From: Bacillota bacterium
GTDB lineage: Bacteria; Bacillota; UBA4882; UBA8346
Length of the DNA: 35,968 bases
Direction of reading: 5' to 3'
Assembly: GCA_023410535.1 (NCBI GenBank)
Contig: JAEYPR010000037.1
Span: forward strand, 1-35,968
Shown here: positions 1 through 8,725 of the stretch, one piece after another
Layout of the letters: every line of letters starts with the position of its first letter
How positions within the stretch are numbered: position 1 is the first letter of the stretch
Program-made: the position numbers and the translations under genes
Notes under the pieces: model-generated
The model's input: only the letters and a program-made list of their open reading frames with translations
What the model was told of the DNA's origin: nothing
The model's database searches: none

Positions 1-178
1 CGGAGGCATAAATCTTCCCGGCATACGGCGGGTGGTTCAAACTTTCAAAGTAATTCCGGTTTTGCAACGCGGTTGAATTAGGATTGCCGGTACGATGAAC
101 AATAATCAGTTTAGGGATAATTTTATCCCCCGGCCGATTGGGGCCAGGGGATAGGAATAAATCTTGGATTGGGAGCAT
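1..178 (-). CDS. N-acetylmuramoyl-L-alanine amidase (endolysin), 5' part only
   Basis: This reading frame starts at the ATG ending at 178 and runs off the window, so only about 59 residues are visible. The start is one base after the stop of the radical SAM gene and has a GAGGTG ribosome binding site seven bases upstream. The visible protein has a basic, proline-rich beginning, then the strand LIIVHRTGNPNSTALQNRNYF. The VH, TGNPNSTA and QNRNYF pattern is that of Amidase_2 (T7 lysozyme-like) endolysins, in which the first His is a zinc ligand. Such enzymes cut the bond between N-acetylmuramic acid and L-alanine in peptidoglycan. Together with the holin at 9439-9942 it would give the tail module its own lysis pair. 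The family call is from memory of the motif, and the catalytic remainder is outside the window. Confidence 0.75.
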   Translation of the reverse strand, partial: MLPIQDLFLSPGPNRPGDKIIPKLIIVHRTGNPNSTALQNRNYFESLNHPPYAGKIYAS

Positions 179-179
179 G

Positions 180-1226
180 TTACCGCACCTCGCATTCTCG
201 AACGACTGGCAATTCCTGCTGAAGTTCGGACAGGGCTGTAAAGAGCTTGCTATAGAACATTTTGTTGATCGCACATGTCAGACGCTTGGATTCTTGCGAT
301 TGAACCGGGCAACCGCCGCGACAAATTAGGAAATATGGGCATTTCCGGCATAAAGGATCCTTATTGTTCTCATTATAACTTTGCTCAAAAGTCTTGACCG
401 CGGCTGAAATGTCATCAATATCGCCAATCACAATATCGCTATTATGACAAACAAGAATATCTCCCTGTAAGTTGATGTTGATCATACTGTACATATTGGA
501 GCAATATGGATGATAAGTCCGCTCAGGATCTTGGATCGCATATGCCGCCGTTCTTAATAATTTTAGGAAGTGGCTATATTCATGACCATTTAAATTTCCC
601 GTTATCACCGCTACCTTAAACCTCTCCACAAACTCGTCCAACGTGGCATTGAGCTTTACAAAATCAAAACCGGTTAATAGCTCAGGATGTTCATGATCAA
701 TCAGCCAATTAAGATTGACGGTAACCCCGGGAGTTTCATTGTCAAAAAAATCAAATACCTGGTATATATTTTGATTTAACGCAGAAATGCAACAAGCGAT
801 CCCTTTACGCTTTAATGACAGAAAAAGCCGCTTAGTTTCCGGTATTTTTAATACATCCGCTTTGCGGGTGATTAATGTATCCGGGCCATCATGGCTTAAT
901 CCGACAGCCACTTGAAATTGGTTTAGGAAGTCCACTTTATCTTGGGTCAATAATGACCCATTGGTAATGGTGCAAATATTAACTTCTGAGCTTTTCGCCC
1001 GGATAAAACAAACCAATTCGGTAAAAATATCCCAATATAATAAAGGTTCTCCGCCCCAAAGATAAATTTTCTCGAGTGAAATCAACTGTTTTTCAATAAA
1101 CTTTTTCACCTTTGTCAAGTCACTCAAGGGTTGGTTAGGGCACTTGATTAGACTGCGCTGCATGCAATATAAGCATTGAAAATTGCAGGCATTACCCATT
1201 GTGATATATACCGTTTTGATCTTCAT
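180..1226 (-). CDS. Radical SAM/SPASM enzyme, candidate peptide maturase
   Basis: This 348-residue protein has the radical SAM cluster motif C14-x3-C18-x2-C21, a GGEP motif at 58-61 for S-adenosylmethionine binding, and a complete C-terminal SPASM domain. The SPASM cysteines are C242-x12-G-x4-C260, then C293-x2-C296-x5-C302-x3-C306, then C318, the usual ligand set for two auxiliary Fe-S clusters. Known SPASM enzymes (anSME, AlbA, QhpD, MftC, PqqE) modify peptides or proteins, often through cysteine thioethers. The ATG overlaps the stop of the 259-residue gene (ATGA) and has an AAAGAGG site, so the two are translationally coupled. Upstream lies a tail fibre with six C-terminal cysteines, the obvious candidate substrate, but that link is inference. 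The gene is visibly more AT-rich than the tail genes, which suggests separate acquisition. An anaerobic sulfatase maturase is less likely because no sulfatase is present. Confidence 0.9.
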   Translation of the reverse strand: MKIKTVYITMGNACNFQCLYCMQRSLIKCPNQPLSDLTKVKKFIEKQLISLEKIYLWGGEPLLYWDIFTELVCFIRAKSSEVNICTITNGSLLTQDKVDFLNQFQVAVGLSHDGPDTLITRKADVLKIPETKRLFLSLKRKGIACCISALNQNIYQVFDFFDNETPGVTVNLNWLIDHEHPELLTGFDFVKLNATLDEFVERFKVAVITGNLNGHEYSHFLKLLRTAAYAIQDPERTYHPYCSNMYSMININLQGDILVCHNSDIVIGDIDDISAAVKTFEQSYNENNKDPLCRKCPYFLICRGGCPVQSQESKRLTCAINKMFYSKLFTALSELQQELPVVRECEVR

Positions 1227-2002
1227 TGGTTGGCCTCTTTTATCTGGTGATATATTGACTGAAGTTGACGTACTTGGCGCTTTTTACTTGTAATCTCCGC
1301 AATGCAGTTCTCTTCAGATTTCACCTTTGTCACATTATATTGATTAAGCACCTCTTCTAATTGGACTAGAAATGGATATTGACTTAATATTGAACCCTGA
1401 TCATCCAGACTCAATTTGTGAAGGATACCAAACATCACTTTACTCAATAAATCTACTTGGGCTTCTAATGCTGCAATTGAGTCATTTGGGTCGAGTTCAC
1501 TAACTACTTTATATCGTGCAATCTGAATGGCTTGCTCTTTGATAAAATCAGGATAAAACTCTCGAATAACATCATTAAACAATTCATTTCTCGCTCTAAC
1601 TTCGTATTCTTGATCGGTAACTAGTGGTTTATAAACCATAATTAAGAAATCGTCAAGACGGTTGAAATAAATTGACACCAATGGCATCGGCGCAAATCGA
1701 TGATGATTGCAATAGGACTCAACCCCATCACGTGAAGCCCATTTCTCATAAAAATTAATCGGAGGACTGATTGTTTTATTCTTATTCGACAGTAAAAAGT
1801 GATATATTTTTCCCTTAACAGCAAAATCATTGATATGATAGGTTTTTTCATCCATCTTTAGATAACAATCTTCTGAGAACTCCCCATAAGCTTCGCATCC
1901 ATCTTTCAATAAATAATAACCCAATGTAATACTATCGTTTTTAATTCCTAACTTAATAAATTCTTTATCGAATTGATTAGCTTCAACTTTTGTGAAAATC
2001 AT
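1223..2002 (-). CDS. Unknown 259-residue protein between tail fibre and radical SAM enzyme
   Basis: I do not recognise this family. The protein is soluble, with no signal peptide or membrane segment. The N-terminal half looks like mixed alpha/beta sequence with several aromatic residues, and the last 90 residues (about 170-259) look helical with coiled-coil character. It has a few scattered cysteines but no metal-binding pattern. The ATG follows an AGGAGGG site, and the gene starts 14 bases after the fibre stop. Its own stop overlaps the start of the radical SAM gene by four bases. It is clearly AT-rich compared with the fibre and J genes, as is the radical SAM gene, so the two probably moved as a pair. 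Position suggests a partner, chaperone or substrate-presenting protein for the SPASM enzyme, or an immunity or fibre-assembly factor. None of these is shown by the sequence. Confidence 0.8.
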   Translation of the reverse strand: MIFTKVEANQFDKEFIKLGIKNDSITLGYYLLKDGCEAYGEFSEDCYLKMDEKTYHINDFAVKGKIYHFLLSNKNKTISPPINFYEKWASRDGVESYCNHHRFAPMPLVSIYFNRLDDFLIMVYKPLVTDQEYEVRARNELFNDVIREFYPDFIKEQAIQIARYKVVSELDPNDSIAALEAQVDLLSKVMFGILHKLSLDDQGSILSQYPFLVQLEEVLNQYNVTKVKSEENCIAEITSKKRQVRQLQSIYHQIKEANQ

Positions 2003-2016
2003 TTTTATCCCTCCTG

Positions 2017-3144
2017 TTATTCACTGTCACCACAGCAATCATTACAACAATCGCAGTTATAATCGCACCGTTCCAATTTATGGTAATGGGATCGGTTTAC
2101 CAACTCTTGGATAATGTTTTGGAGCGAATAAGTACCCGCTGTAACTCCGTCTTGTGTATGAAGCCGAAATCTGGAAAAATCGCCTGTACTCGTTGTGTAA
2201 TCAACAACTCCTGAACTCTCCGAAGCGGCAATCCAGCGATCTGCTTGTTTATTAGCTGCATATACTCCTGTGTTATTATTGATTGAATCCCCGGATACAC
2301 TTATTAAACCACTAGCATTTACCAAAAGCCCCGCTCCAATTTTTACTGTTCCATTGGTCGCAGTACTTGCAACCGGCAGATCCGCCGCCGTATGTGTATG
2401 CGGCGTGGGATAGGCTGTCACCGTAATATTCGTGGTTCCGTCAAAGGCCACTCCGTTAATTGTCCGCGCAGTCTGCAGTTTGGTGGCTGCGGTTGCATTG
2501 GCAACCGTGCTAGTGACGTCGGATCCGGCATGAGTATGTGCTATTGGAGTGCGGGCATCACTTAAACGTGGGTCGGAACTAGTAACATACTTATTTGTAC
2601 TACTCGGACTACCGTTGGTGCCGGTTAGTGCCGCTTTTTGATCAATCGTCGGGTCATTGGTATTGGAATGGCCAGTGATGGTTACCCGATCATTTGTCGC
2701 GTCCGCCGCAAGCGTGACACCGGTTCCAGCGATCAGTTCCAAGGTATCTGTCACACCATCGGCTTGAATCGTTGTACTGCCAACCTGTACATTACTAAAG
2801 GCGTTTTGATTCACCTGCGCATTGGCATTAATCGTATCTAACTTAGCTTTGTCGGTATTGCTCATCATGCCGTTGCTAGAGCTGGTAGCGGTATTGTGGG
2901 TATGCCCCGATGCCGCAAAAGCCGAAGCATAGTTACCCCCGAGTTTCTCAGCATTTAAATTAACATTGAGGTTCCCGTTATTAACCGGGATATTACCCGA
3001 AGCATTTCCCGGACTCAAATCCATTAATTTTTGCGCATTCACGATTTTGTTGTCGCGGAGCGCAATTAGATTATCACGAATATCCTTTGGTCCGGCGGCG
3101 ATCGCCTGGTTATCCGCTGGTCTATCTTCATAAAACGTAGGCAT
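2017..3144 (-). CDS. Tail fibre protein with a six-cysteine C-terminal tail
   Basis: This 375-residue protein directly follows J, as a receptor-binding fibre would. It is rich in Thr, Asn, Ala and Gly and has low-complexity repeats typical of trimeric fibres, including an SNGMMSNTDKAKLDTI segment (91-105) like those of many phage fibres. HxH motifs occur at GHTHN (80-84), AHTHAG (202-207) and PHTHT (248-252); in other fibres such motifs bind metal along the trimer axis. The odd part is the end: after a helical stretch at about 341-355 comes HYHKLERC, then cysteines at 360, 364, 366, 367, 370 and 371 in the last 16 residues. No other cysteine is present in the protein. That tail resembles a RiPP-like core peptide more than a structural fibre end. 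An AAGGAGA site precedes the ATG. Confidence 0.85.
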   Translation of the reverse strand: MPTFYEDRPADNQAIAAGPKDIRDNLIALRDNKIVNAQKLMDLSPGNASGNIPVNNGNLNVNLNAEKLGGNYASAFAASGHTHNTATSSSNGMMSNTDKAKLDTINANAQVNQNAFSNVQVGSTTIQADGVTDTLELIAGTGVTLAADATNDRVTITGHSNTNDPTIDQKAALTGTNGSPSSTNKYVTSSDPRLSDARTPIAHTHAGSDVTSTVANATAATKLQTARTINGVAFDGTTNITVTAYPTPHTHTAADLPVASTATNGTVKIGAGLLVNASGLISVSGDSINNNTGVYAANKQADRWIAASESSGVVDYTTSTGDFSRFRLHTQDGVTAGTYSLQNIIQELVNRSHYHKLERCDYNCDCCNDCCGDSE

Positions 3145-3183
3145 AATCCCATCTCCTTTTTTAAAATGAACAAAGGGTCTCTT

Positions 3184-6100
3184 TTAGAAACCCTTTGCAA
3201 TCCAATTGATCTTGCCACCGACATCCGTCCCGGCAAGATTTAAAACTTTAACTCGGAACCGATCGGCGGACACACTGACTAACTCAGTACGCAGCCCGGA
3301 ACCAATCGCTGTTGGGCTCACGGAAGGAGCCTGCCAGTACGTGTGCCCATAGAGAATATCTGTTCCGCCAACAGCCACGGTAACATTTGAACCGTACTTA
3401 TCAATATCAGGCACATCGATACTTTCCTGGAAGACATTCACTTCCGGAGTTTTCAGCGGATTAGCGCTTTTTAGTTCAACCCGGAAATCCAAATACCGAA
3501 ACGTCAGTTTGGCCGGTACGAAGTCTTTCCATTCCGCCCAATTCACCCCATCGGTACTGGTCCGATATTGTAACTTAGCCGATATCCCCGAGCTCAAGAT
3601 GACACTCGAGATAAACTGGGCACTGACATTGGCAGTAAGCACCTGACCTAAATCTTTGCGTTGACAAGTATAGGTCCCCGATGCCGGATAAACACCGTTT
3701 ACCGCTTTTAATTTCAAGACCACTTTCCCACCGACCTCGTTAAACTTGATCGTCGGATAATCGCTGAAACGAATTTTGCCCGACTCCACTCCAAAGTTGG
3801 AGAAGTTGGTCGAGTTCTGCCCAAATTCGGTATTGGCGTGCGTTCCATTTTGTAATTGGATCTCATCATAACTAAAGATGACATTTTTGGGAGGAAGATT
3901 CGTAACAGTAATTGTCTCTGAATCAGCCGCCTGACTGTAATGCCCGGATCGATTGATGGCTTTGATGTGATAAGAATAATTGGTTTCCATGCTTACCGGG
4001 ATGGCAAAAGTGGTGCCGGTAATGCCCGTGGCGATCAACACGCCGTTTTCAAACTGCGCCCCTTCCCGGATTTCATATCCGATGACATCCGGCTCGGCTA
4101 ACTTTTCCCACCCGGCGATAACCTGTTCGCCGTTTTGGGCCAATTTAAACTGTTCAACGTTAGCTGGCTCAAGCTTGATGTAAGAACTTGCGGATTGTTC
4201 ATCCGATTCATATCCGGCGATGTTTATTGCTTTTAGTAAGAACTTATAATCTCCCGAAACCGCAGGTTTCCAAACCATTTGGCTTTCCTTGGTCCGCGCG
4301 ATCTCCACCGCCGTTCCCCAGTCATTGCCCACTTTGACAACGTATTCGTTAACATCTTGATCGGGAATCCGCTGCCAGGTAATGGTAAGATTGGATTTAT
4401 CATTTGGATCTTGCATAATGACCAACCCCGTTGGCGTAGTGGGATTCAATTCGAATCCCTCCGTCACTACAGCCGGCTCCTGACTGTAATTTCCCCCGTT
4501 ACTAATCGCCTTTAACCAATACGTCTTGGCCTTCTCTTCAGTAATGATGGCATCATAAAACAAACCACTGATTCCGGTGGCGATCAAACTCCCTTCTTCC
4601 CAACTTCCCCCGGTGCGAATTTCATAATAGGCAACATCTTTATCATTAGGTTGTTGCCAACTAAAACGAATTTTGGAGTGATCCAACGATTGCTGCGTTA
4701 ATACAAACCCCGTCACATTCGGGGGCTCAATCGTAACACTCTCTCCAATATTCAACGTATTGGAAGTGAATCCGGCGATATTCCGGCTGCGAATGATGAA
4801 ATTGTAGCTTCCACTGGCAGCTAATTTAATCCGATAAGTTGTCTCTTTCGTTTGCCCGATAAAGTTTTCAGGAGAAATCATTGTACCTTGATACACCTCA
4901 TAACAGGCCAAATCCTTATCGGCAACCGCATCCCAGGTCAGGATCAAATTAGTATGGTCATTGGGATCGAGGTCCATCTTTCCTGTCGCGGGGCAATTCG
5001 GTTTGAGATTAACACTCACTGTGGCTAATGCGGCGTTAACCGAGTAGTTCCCCGAATTGTCCAATGATTTGATCCAGAACCGCTGTGGATTTTCATTACC
5101 GGAAGTTATTGAGTAGGTGGTTGATAGGCCGTAGATAACACCGCCGATCGGCCGACCGTCTTCCCAAGTATCGCCAAATCTCACTTCGTAGCCGCGTAAA
5201 TCGGGATTGCTTTCCGCGTCAATTTCGGGCCAGGCTAAAATAAGATTGGACCGATTGTACTCATCCTGAGTTACCGTAATGCTCTTAACATCACTTGGCG
5301 GATCCGATTTGCCGGTGAAATGGTATAAGTCAGAGCAGGTGCCGGTGGACGCATTATCCAGACGGTCAACCGTACAGACTTTCACCTTTATTGATTGCGT
5401 ATTGGGTAACGATTTAATGAGTAAGCTCTTCGTCGGCGTACTTCCAGCCAAACTCCAATCGCCGCGATCATCCAGTTGATAATAAACATTGTATTGGCGG
5501 ACCGGTTCTCCCGACGGCTCAAATGTAACCAAAATATCGGACAGAACCGTACCATCCCGTAAAACGTAAGTATTTTCCTGCAATTGGACATTCGTTACGT
5601 CTTGAGGAGCGGGCTTATCCGTTGCCGTGTATGATAGGGTTGCCATACGACCGGGGTTTCCGAAACGATCCAGCGCCGCGATTCCGATCGAATATTCCTT
5701 CGCGACCCCAACTAACGTGGAGTAACGATTGGTCATCGGTCCCACCCGTTCAGTCTGGTTATCCACAACAATCTGCGCGCCAAAATACATATTTCGCGGA
5801 GTATCCCAAGCCAGATCCAGCCAGATTCCTCCGGTTTCGTCAATATGATGGCTGACAATCACCCCATTAATCGTCACTGCCGGAACGCTATAATTAATGA
5901 CCGGAACTTCCTCTTCCGGTTCATAAACCGCTTCATTATACTCCAGTGCAGTAATTTTGCGGCGCTGATTGAGATGATCCTTGGTGATGGACAGTATTTT
6001 GAACGGTTTGGCTACTTTATTGACTTCCCCAAACAGGTAGAGGTCGGAAGCGACCGGAATCTCCCCGACATTAAACGGGGTTACCACCTCAATGAGATCA

Positions 6101-8325
6101 GTCTCGTATTGAAGCTCGTTTGGCGGGCAATAATTGATCACCGCAGCGTTAATAATTTTATCATTGGATAAACGGATTCGAATCGCATACGGTTTATCCG
6201 GCTCCATACTGACCAGTTTGTCGAGCCGAACCGTTTTGGCCGTGGCTGCGACGACCCGGCCGCCGTTGCCCCAGGACGGAATATCATGCTGTACCAATAC
6301 CACGTCGCCGATGGTGCAGGCAATACTATCGACATCGGCCGACCACGAACAGGTCCGACGGTTGTATTGATTGACCTTCAGCAAATATTGACCGTGGCGG
6401 AATGCCTGATCCAATGTGACGCAACCTTGAAGGGTAAGCTGTGTTGGATTTTGAACGGTCGTCGCCTGATTATAATCGGCGGAGTAGACTGTAACGGTAT
6501 CCCGCTGATAATCTTTGTCCTTATTGAAAAAGGTCACTTCGATGGCGTTGGCGCGATCTTTGATGTCGGAAAACTGTTCGCTGAAGGAGTTAAGGATCAT
6601 ATTGGACATATTGAACAATTGAACCGGAGCTCCGGGTTGATCGCAAATACAACTATAACGCGTCCCTTTCAGGAAGACATTCCCCCGGCCCAGGGGGGCG
6701 ATCAGTCGCAAGGCTTCCCAAAGGTTCTGCGCCGTATCCAGGATGATATTGACCCGTAACTTCCGCTCGGGCAATACCGTACCATCGGGTTGCATCCCGT
6801 CGCAAAAATCAGCCCATTCTTTGAAAGCCTGATAATCAATGCGATCGTGGTGCACCCCGCGGACCACCTCGTGAACTATTTTGTCATCCTGTAAATCAGT
6901 CAATTTGTACATGCGGTTGATCAACCAATAACATGCCCAAGCCGGATTATCGGCATCCCGTTCCTGGTATTCTCCCCCTTCTGGATTCGCCGCATCAGGA
7001 ATCCACACCCAAACTTTCGAACGGGTTTGAATCCAGGTTACCGTGGGTACTCCGCCCGACAACTGATCGGTAGCCAATGCCTTCAATCCCAGCAGCACTT
7101 TGTTGGGACGGACCAGATCATCCTGAATCACCTGCGCGACGCTGGACCAAACGACCATTACATCATCAGGTTTACTTAACAGGGTAACCTGTAAATCATA
7201 TTGACCCGTCGGCAGATCCTCCATGGGAATCGTCCGTTTCAAAGCGGACTGGGTGGCTTCGCTAAAGGTCACCACCGCTTCGGCGGAGTCTTTCGGATAA
7301 TAGTCGAGCCAAGGATTATTCCCGGTTTGATTGTGTATACGATATTGAACTTTCAACGACACCGTGGCCGTTTTACGTTTGCCGTTATCATTGATCCGGT
7401 AAATGCCCGCCGGGAAGTCTAGAATCAGCTCCAATCGCTGAACATTGTCGCCGGTGGTGGTGACTTTGACTCCCTGATCGGTGACCGTCTGATTTACCGA
7501 CTGCTCAATATACGAATTGTCGAAACCGGGAATGATGTTTTGATTATTCACTCCGGCCCGTTTAAACACTTGGACGTCCCGGTAGTTCTCCAACGGATTG
7601 TTATTAATGAGAATTTCGGCGATTCCGGAGACCCGGTCTACTTCATCCTTTTTGTTATTAAATTCGGCCTCCTGGTCATAATCGCAACAACCTTCGCCGC
7701 CGGAGAGGAGCAGATTCAAATATTGCTTGCTTTCGTCGGAAGTGATGTGCGACTGCAGTAACTGACCGCCGGTCCGGACCGAACCGAAAACAATCGGGAT
7801 GGCGTTGCCCTGCCCCGATTGAGTCTGCACCCCGCTCCAACCATAGGTCGGGCTCTCCGGCTTATCGGGTTTTGGCGGCGGAAACCAGTGGCTGATTAGT
7901 CGACTTCCCACCATTTGGGTAGCCATGGCGGCAGCATAGGATCCTAATCCCCAACCAGATGTACCCGCCGCAACACCCATCATATCAACGGAGCTCCACG
8001 TTCCATATGCAACTAAATTCCCAACTCCCATTGTGACCACCATCAGCGCGACCATCGCAACCATTGAGGCGATATTCTTCCCGCCACCGCCACCTCCGCC
8101 TCCCGCTACTTTCGGGACGGCGGCGATATAGTCCCCTGGTTGGAGCGGTGCAGCCTCCGGAATCACCTCGCCGTTGCGGACGAAATGATACGCTTCGGAC
8201 TCGATGAACAACGGCTGAAAGTAAGCCGCCGCCGACCGGTCAGGCATCCAGTCGACGATTTGGAAAACCCGCTCCCGTTCGACGTCGAACGGGTTCTTGA
8301 TCAAAATTAACGTTATTTTATTCAT
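3184..8325 (-). CDS. Lambda J-like tail tip / central fibre protein with an I-like N-terminus and FN3 repeats
   Basis: This 1713-residue protein is the host-specificity hub at the tail tip. The first 70 residues form a small beta-rich domain, followed by a run of eight glycines (75-82) and a hydrophobic, Gly/Ala/Met-rich stretch to about 150. This layout recalls lambda gpI, which is a separate protein in lambda. The middle (about 160-850) matches J/Phage-tail_3 proteins, including LLSGGEGCCDY and INNNPLENY. From about 860 on I count roughly seven fibronectin type III-like units with repeated PxxVxxF and YYEIR/GYEVR strands. The C-terminal 200 residues form a beta-rich domain ending in YGHTYWQAPSVSPTA and INWIAKGF, probably the receptor-facing end. 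The start has a GAGGTG site and lies four bases after the NlpC/P60 stop. It is longer than lambda J (1132 residues), mainly because of the added FN3 units. Confidence 0.9.
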   Translation of the reverse strand: MNKITLILIKNPFDVERERVFQIVDWMPDRSAAAYFQPLFIESEAYHFVRNGEVIPEAAPLQPGDYIAAVPKVAGGGGGGGGKNIASMVAMVALMVVTMGVGNLVAYGTWSSVDMMGVAAGTSGWGLGSYAAAMATQMVGSRLISHWFPPPKPDKPESPTYGWSGVQTQSGQGNAIPIVFGSVRTGGQLLQSHITSDESKQYLNLLLSGGEGCCDYDQEAEFNNKKDEVDRVSGIAEILINNNPLENYRDVQVFKRAGVNNQNIIPGFDNSYIEQSVNQTVTDQGVKVTTTGDNVQRLELILDFPAGIYRINDNGKRKTATVSLKVQYRIHNQTGNNPWLDYYPKDSAEAVVTFSEATQSALKRTIPMEDLPTGQYDLQVTLLSKPDDVMVVWSSVAQVIQDDLVRPNKVLLGLKALATDQLSGGVPTVTWIQTRSKVWVWIPDAANPEGGEYQERDADNPAWACYWLINRMYKLTDLQDDKIVHEVVRGVHHDRIDYQAFKEWADFCDGMQPDGTVLPERKLRVNIILDTAQNLWEALRLIAPLGRGNVFLKGTRYSCICDQPGAPVQLFNMSNMILNSFSEQFSDIKDRANAIEVTFFNKDKDYQRDTVTVYSADYNQATTVQNPTQLTLQGCVTLDQAFRHGQYLLKVNQYNRRTCSWSADVDSIACTIGDVVLVQHDIPSWGNGGRVVAATAKTVRLDKLVSMEPDKPYAIRIRLSNDKIINAAVINYCPPNELQYETDLIEVVTPFNVGEIPVASDLYLFGEVNKVAKPFKILSITKDHLNQRRKITALEYNEAVYEPEEEVPVINYSVPAVTINGVIVSHHIDETGGIWLDLAWDTPRNMYFGAQIVVDNQTERVGPMTNRYSTLVGVAKEYSIGIAALDRFGNPGRMATLSYTATDKPAPQDVTNVQLQENTYVLRDGTVLSDILVTFEPSGEPVRQYNVYYQLDDRGDWSLAGSTPTKSLLIKSLPNTQSIKVKVCTVDRLDNASTGTCSDLYHFTGKSDPPSDVKSITVTQDEYNRSNLILAWPEIDAESNPDLRGYEVRFGDTWEDGRPIGGVIYGLSTTYSITSGNENPQRFWIKSLDNSGNYSVNAALATVSVNLKPNCPATGKMDLDPNDHTNLILTWDAVADKDLACYEVYQGTMISPENFIGQTKETTYRIKLAASGSYNFIIRSRNIAGFTSNTLNIGESVTIEPPNVTGFVLTQQSLDHSKIRFSWQQPNDKDVAYYEIRTGGSWEEGSLIATGISGLFYDAIITEEKAKTYWLKAISNGGNYSQEPAVVTEGFELNPTTPTGLVIMQDPNDKSNLTITWQRIPDQDVNEYVVKVGNDWGTAVEIARTKESQMVWKPAVSGDYKFLLKAINIAGYESDEQSASSYIKLEPANVEQFKLAQNGEQVIAGWEKLAEPDVIGYEIREGAQFENGVLIATGITGTTFAIPVSMETNYSYHIKAINRSGHYSQAADSETITVTNLPPKNVIFSYDEIQLQNGTHANTEFGQNSTNFSNFGVESGKIRFSDYPTIKFNEVGGKVVLKLKAVNGVYPASGTYTCQRKDLGQVLTANVSAQFISSVILSSGISAKLQYRTSTDGVNWAEWKDFVPAKLTFRYLDFRVELKSANPLKTPEVNVFQESIDVPDIDKYGSNVTVAVGGTDILYGHTYWQAPSVSPTAIGSGLRTELVSVSADRFRVKVLNLAGTDVGGKINWIAKGF

Positions 8326-8329
8326 TAAA

Positions 8330-8725
8330 TCACCTCGGAAGATAATAGCCGATCACGGCATTTTTCCAATAAGGATGGTCCAGCCGCTCAATGCAGGAGC
8401 AGGTCTTAGCGCGGGCATGGATGAAACGCTCCCCGCCGATATACACTCCGACATGGTTCCCGACCGGTGAATTGAATTTCATAAAGATCAAACAGGGAAC
8501 CGGAAAGTCTCCGGGGGCAAGCTCCCGCCAAGCGCCTTGATATTGCCGGTAGGCGTTGAAAATCGCCGTTTGATCCAAAGCGCCCACCCGGTAGTCGGGG
8601 ATGACGATGCCAAAACGCCGGAATACTTCGCTGGCCAGTCCCCAACAATCATAGAAATCGGGTCCCCTGCCTCCATCGACAAACGGTTTGCCGATTAGAT
8701 CATCGAGGTGGGGTTGCGGATGCAT
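8330..8725 (-). CDS. NlpC/P60 cysteine peptidase, lambda K-like tail protein
   Basis: The 131-residue product is an NlpC/P60 hydrolase. C27 in DFYDCWGL is the nucleophile, H91 in GNHVGVYIGGERFIHA the catalytic His and H103 the likely third polar residue. In tails this enzyme sits at the tip and is thought to cut peptidoglycan cross-links during penetration or to process tip assembly. I chose the ATG at 8725 because it has a GGGAGGA site five bases upstream; an earlier in-frame start (8761) has none. The gene overlaps the end of the L-like gene by 26 bases and is followed by J, so the order L-K-J is as in lambda. Lambda K also carries an N-terminal JAB/MPN domain, which is absent here, so this is the short form of the family. 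Confidence 0.9.
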   Translation of the reverse strand: MHPQPHLDDLIGKPFVDGGRGPDFYDCWGLASEVFRRFGIVIPDYRVGALDQTAIFNAYRQYQGAWRELAPGDFPVPCLIFMKFNSPVGNHVGVYIGGERFIHARAKTCSCIERLDHPYWKNAVIGYYLPR

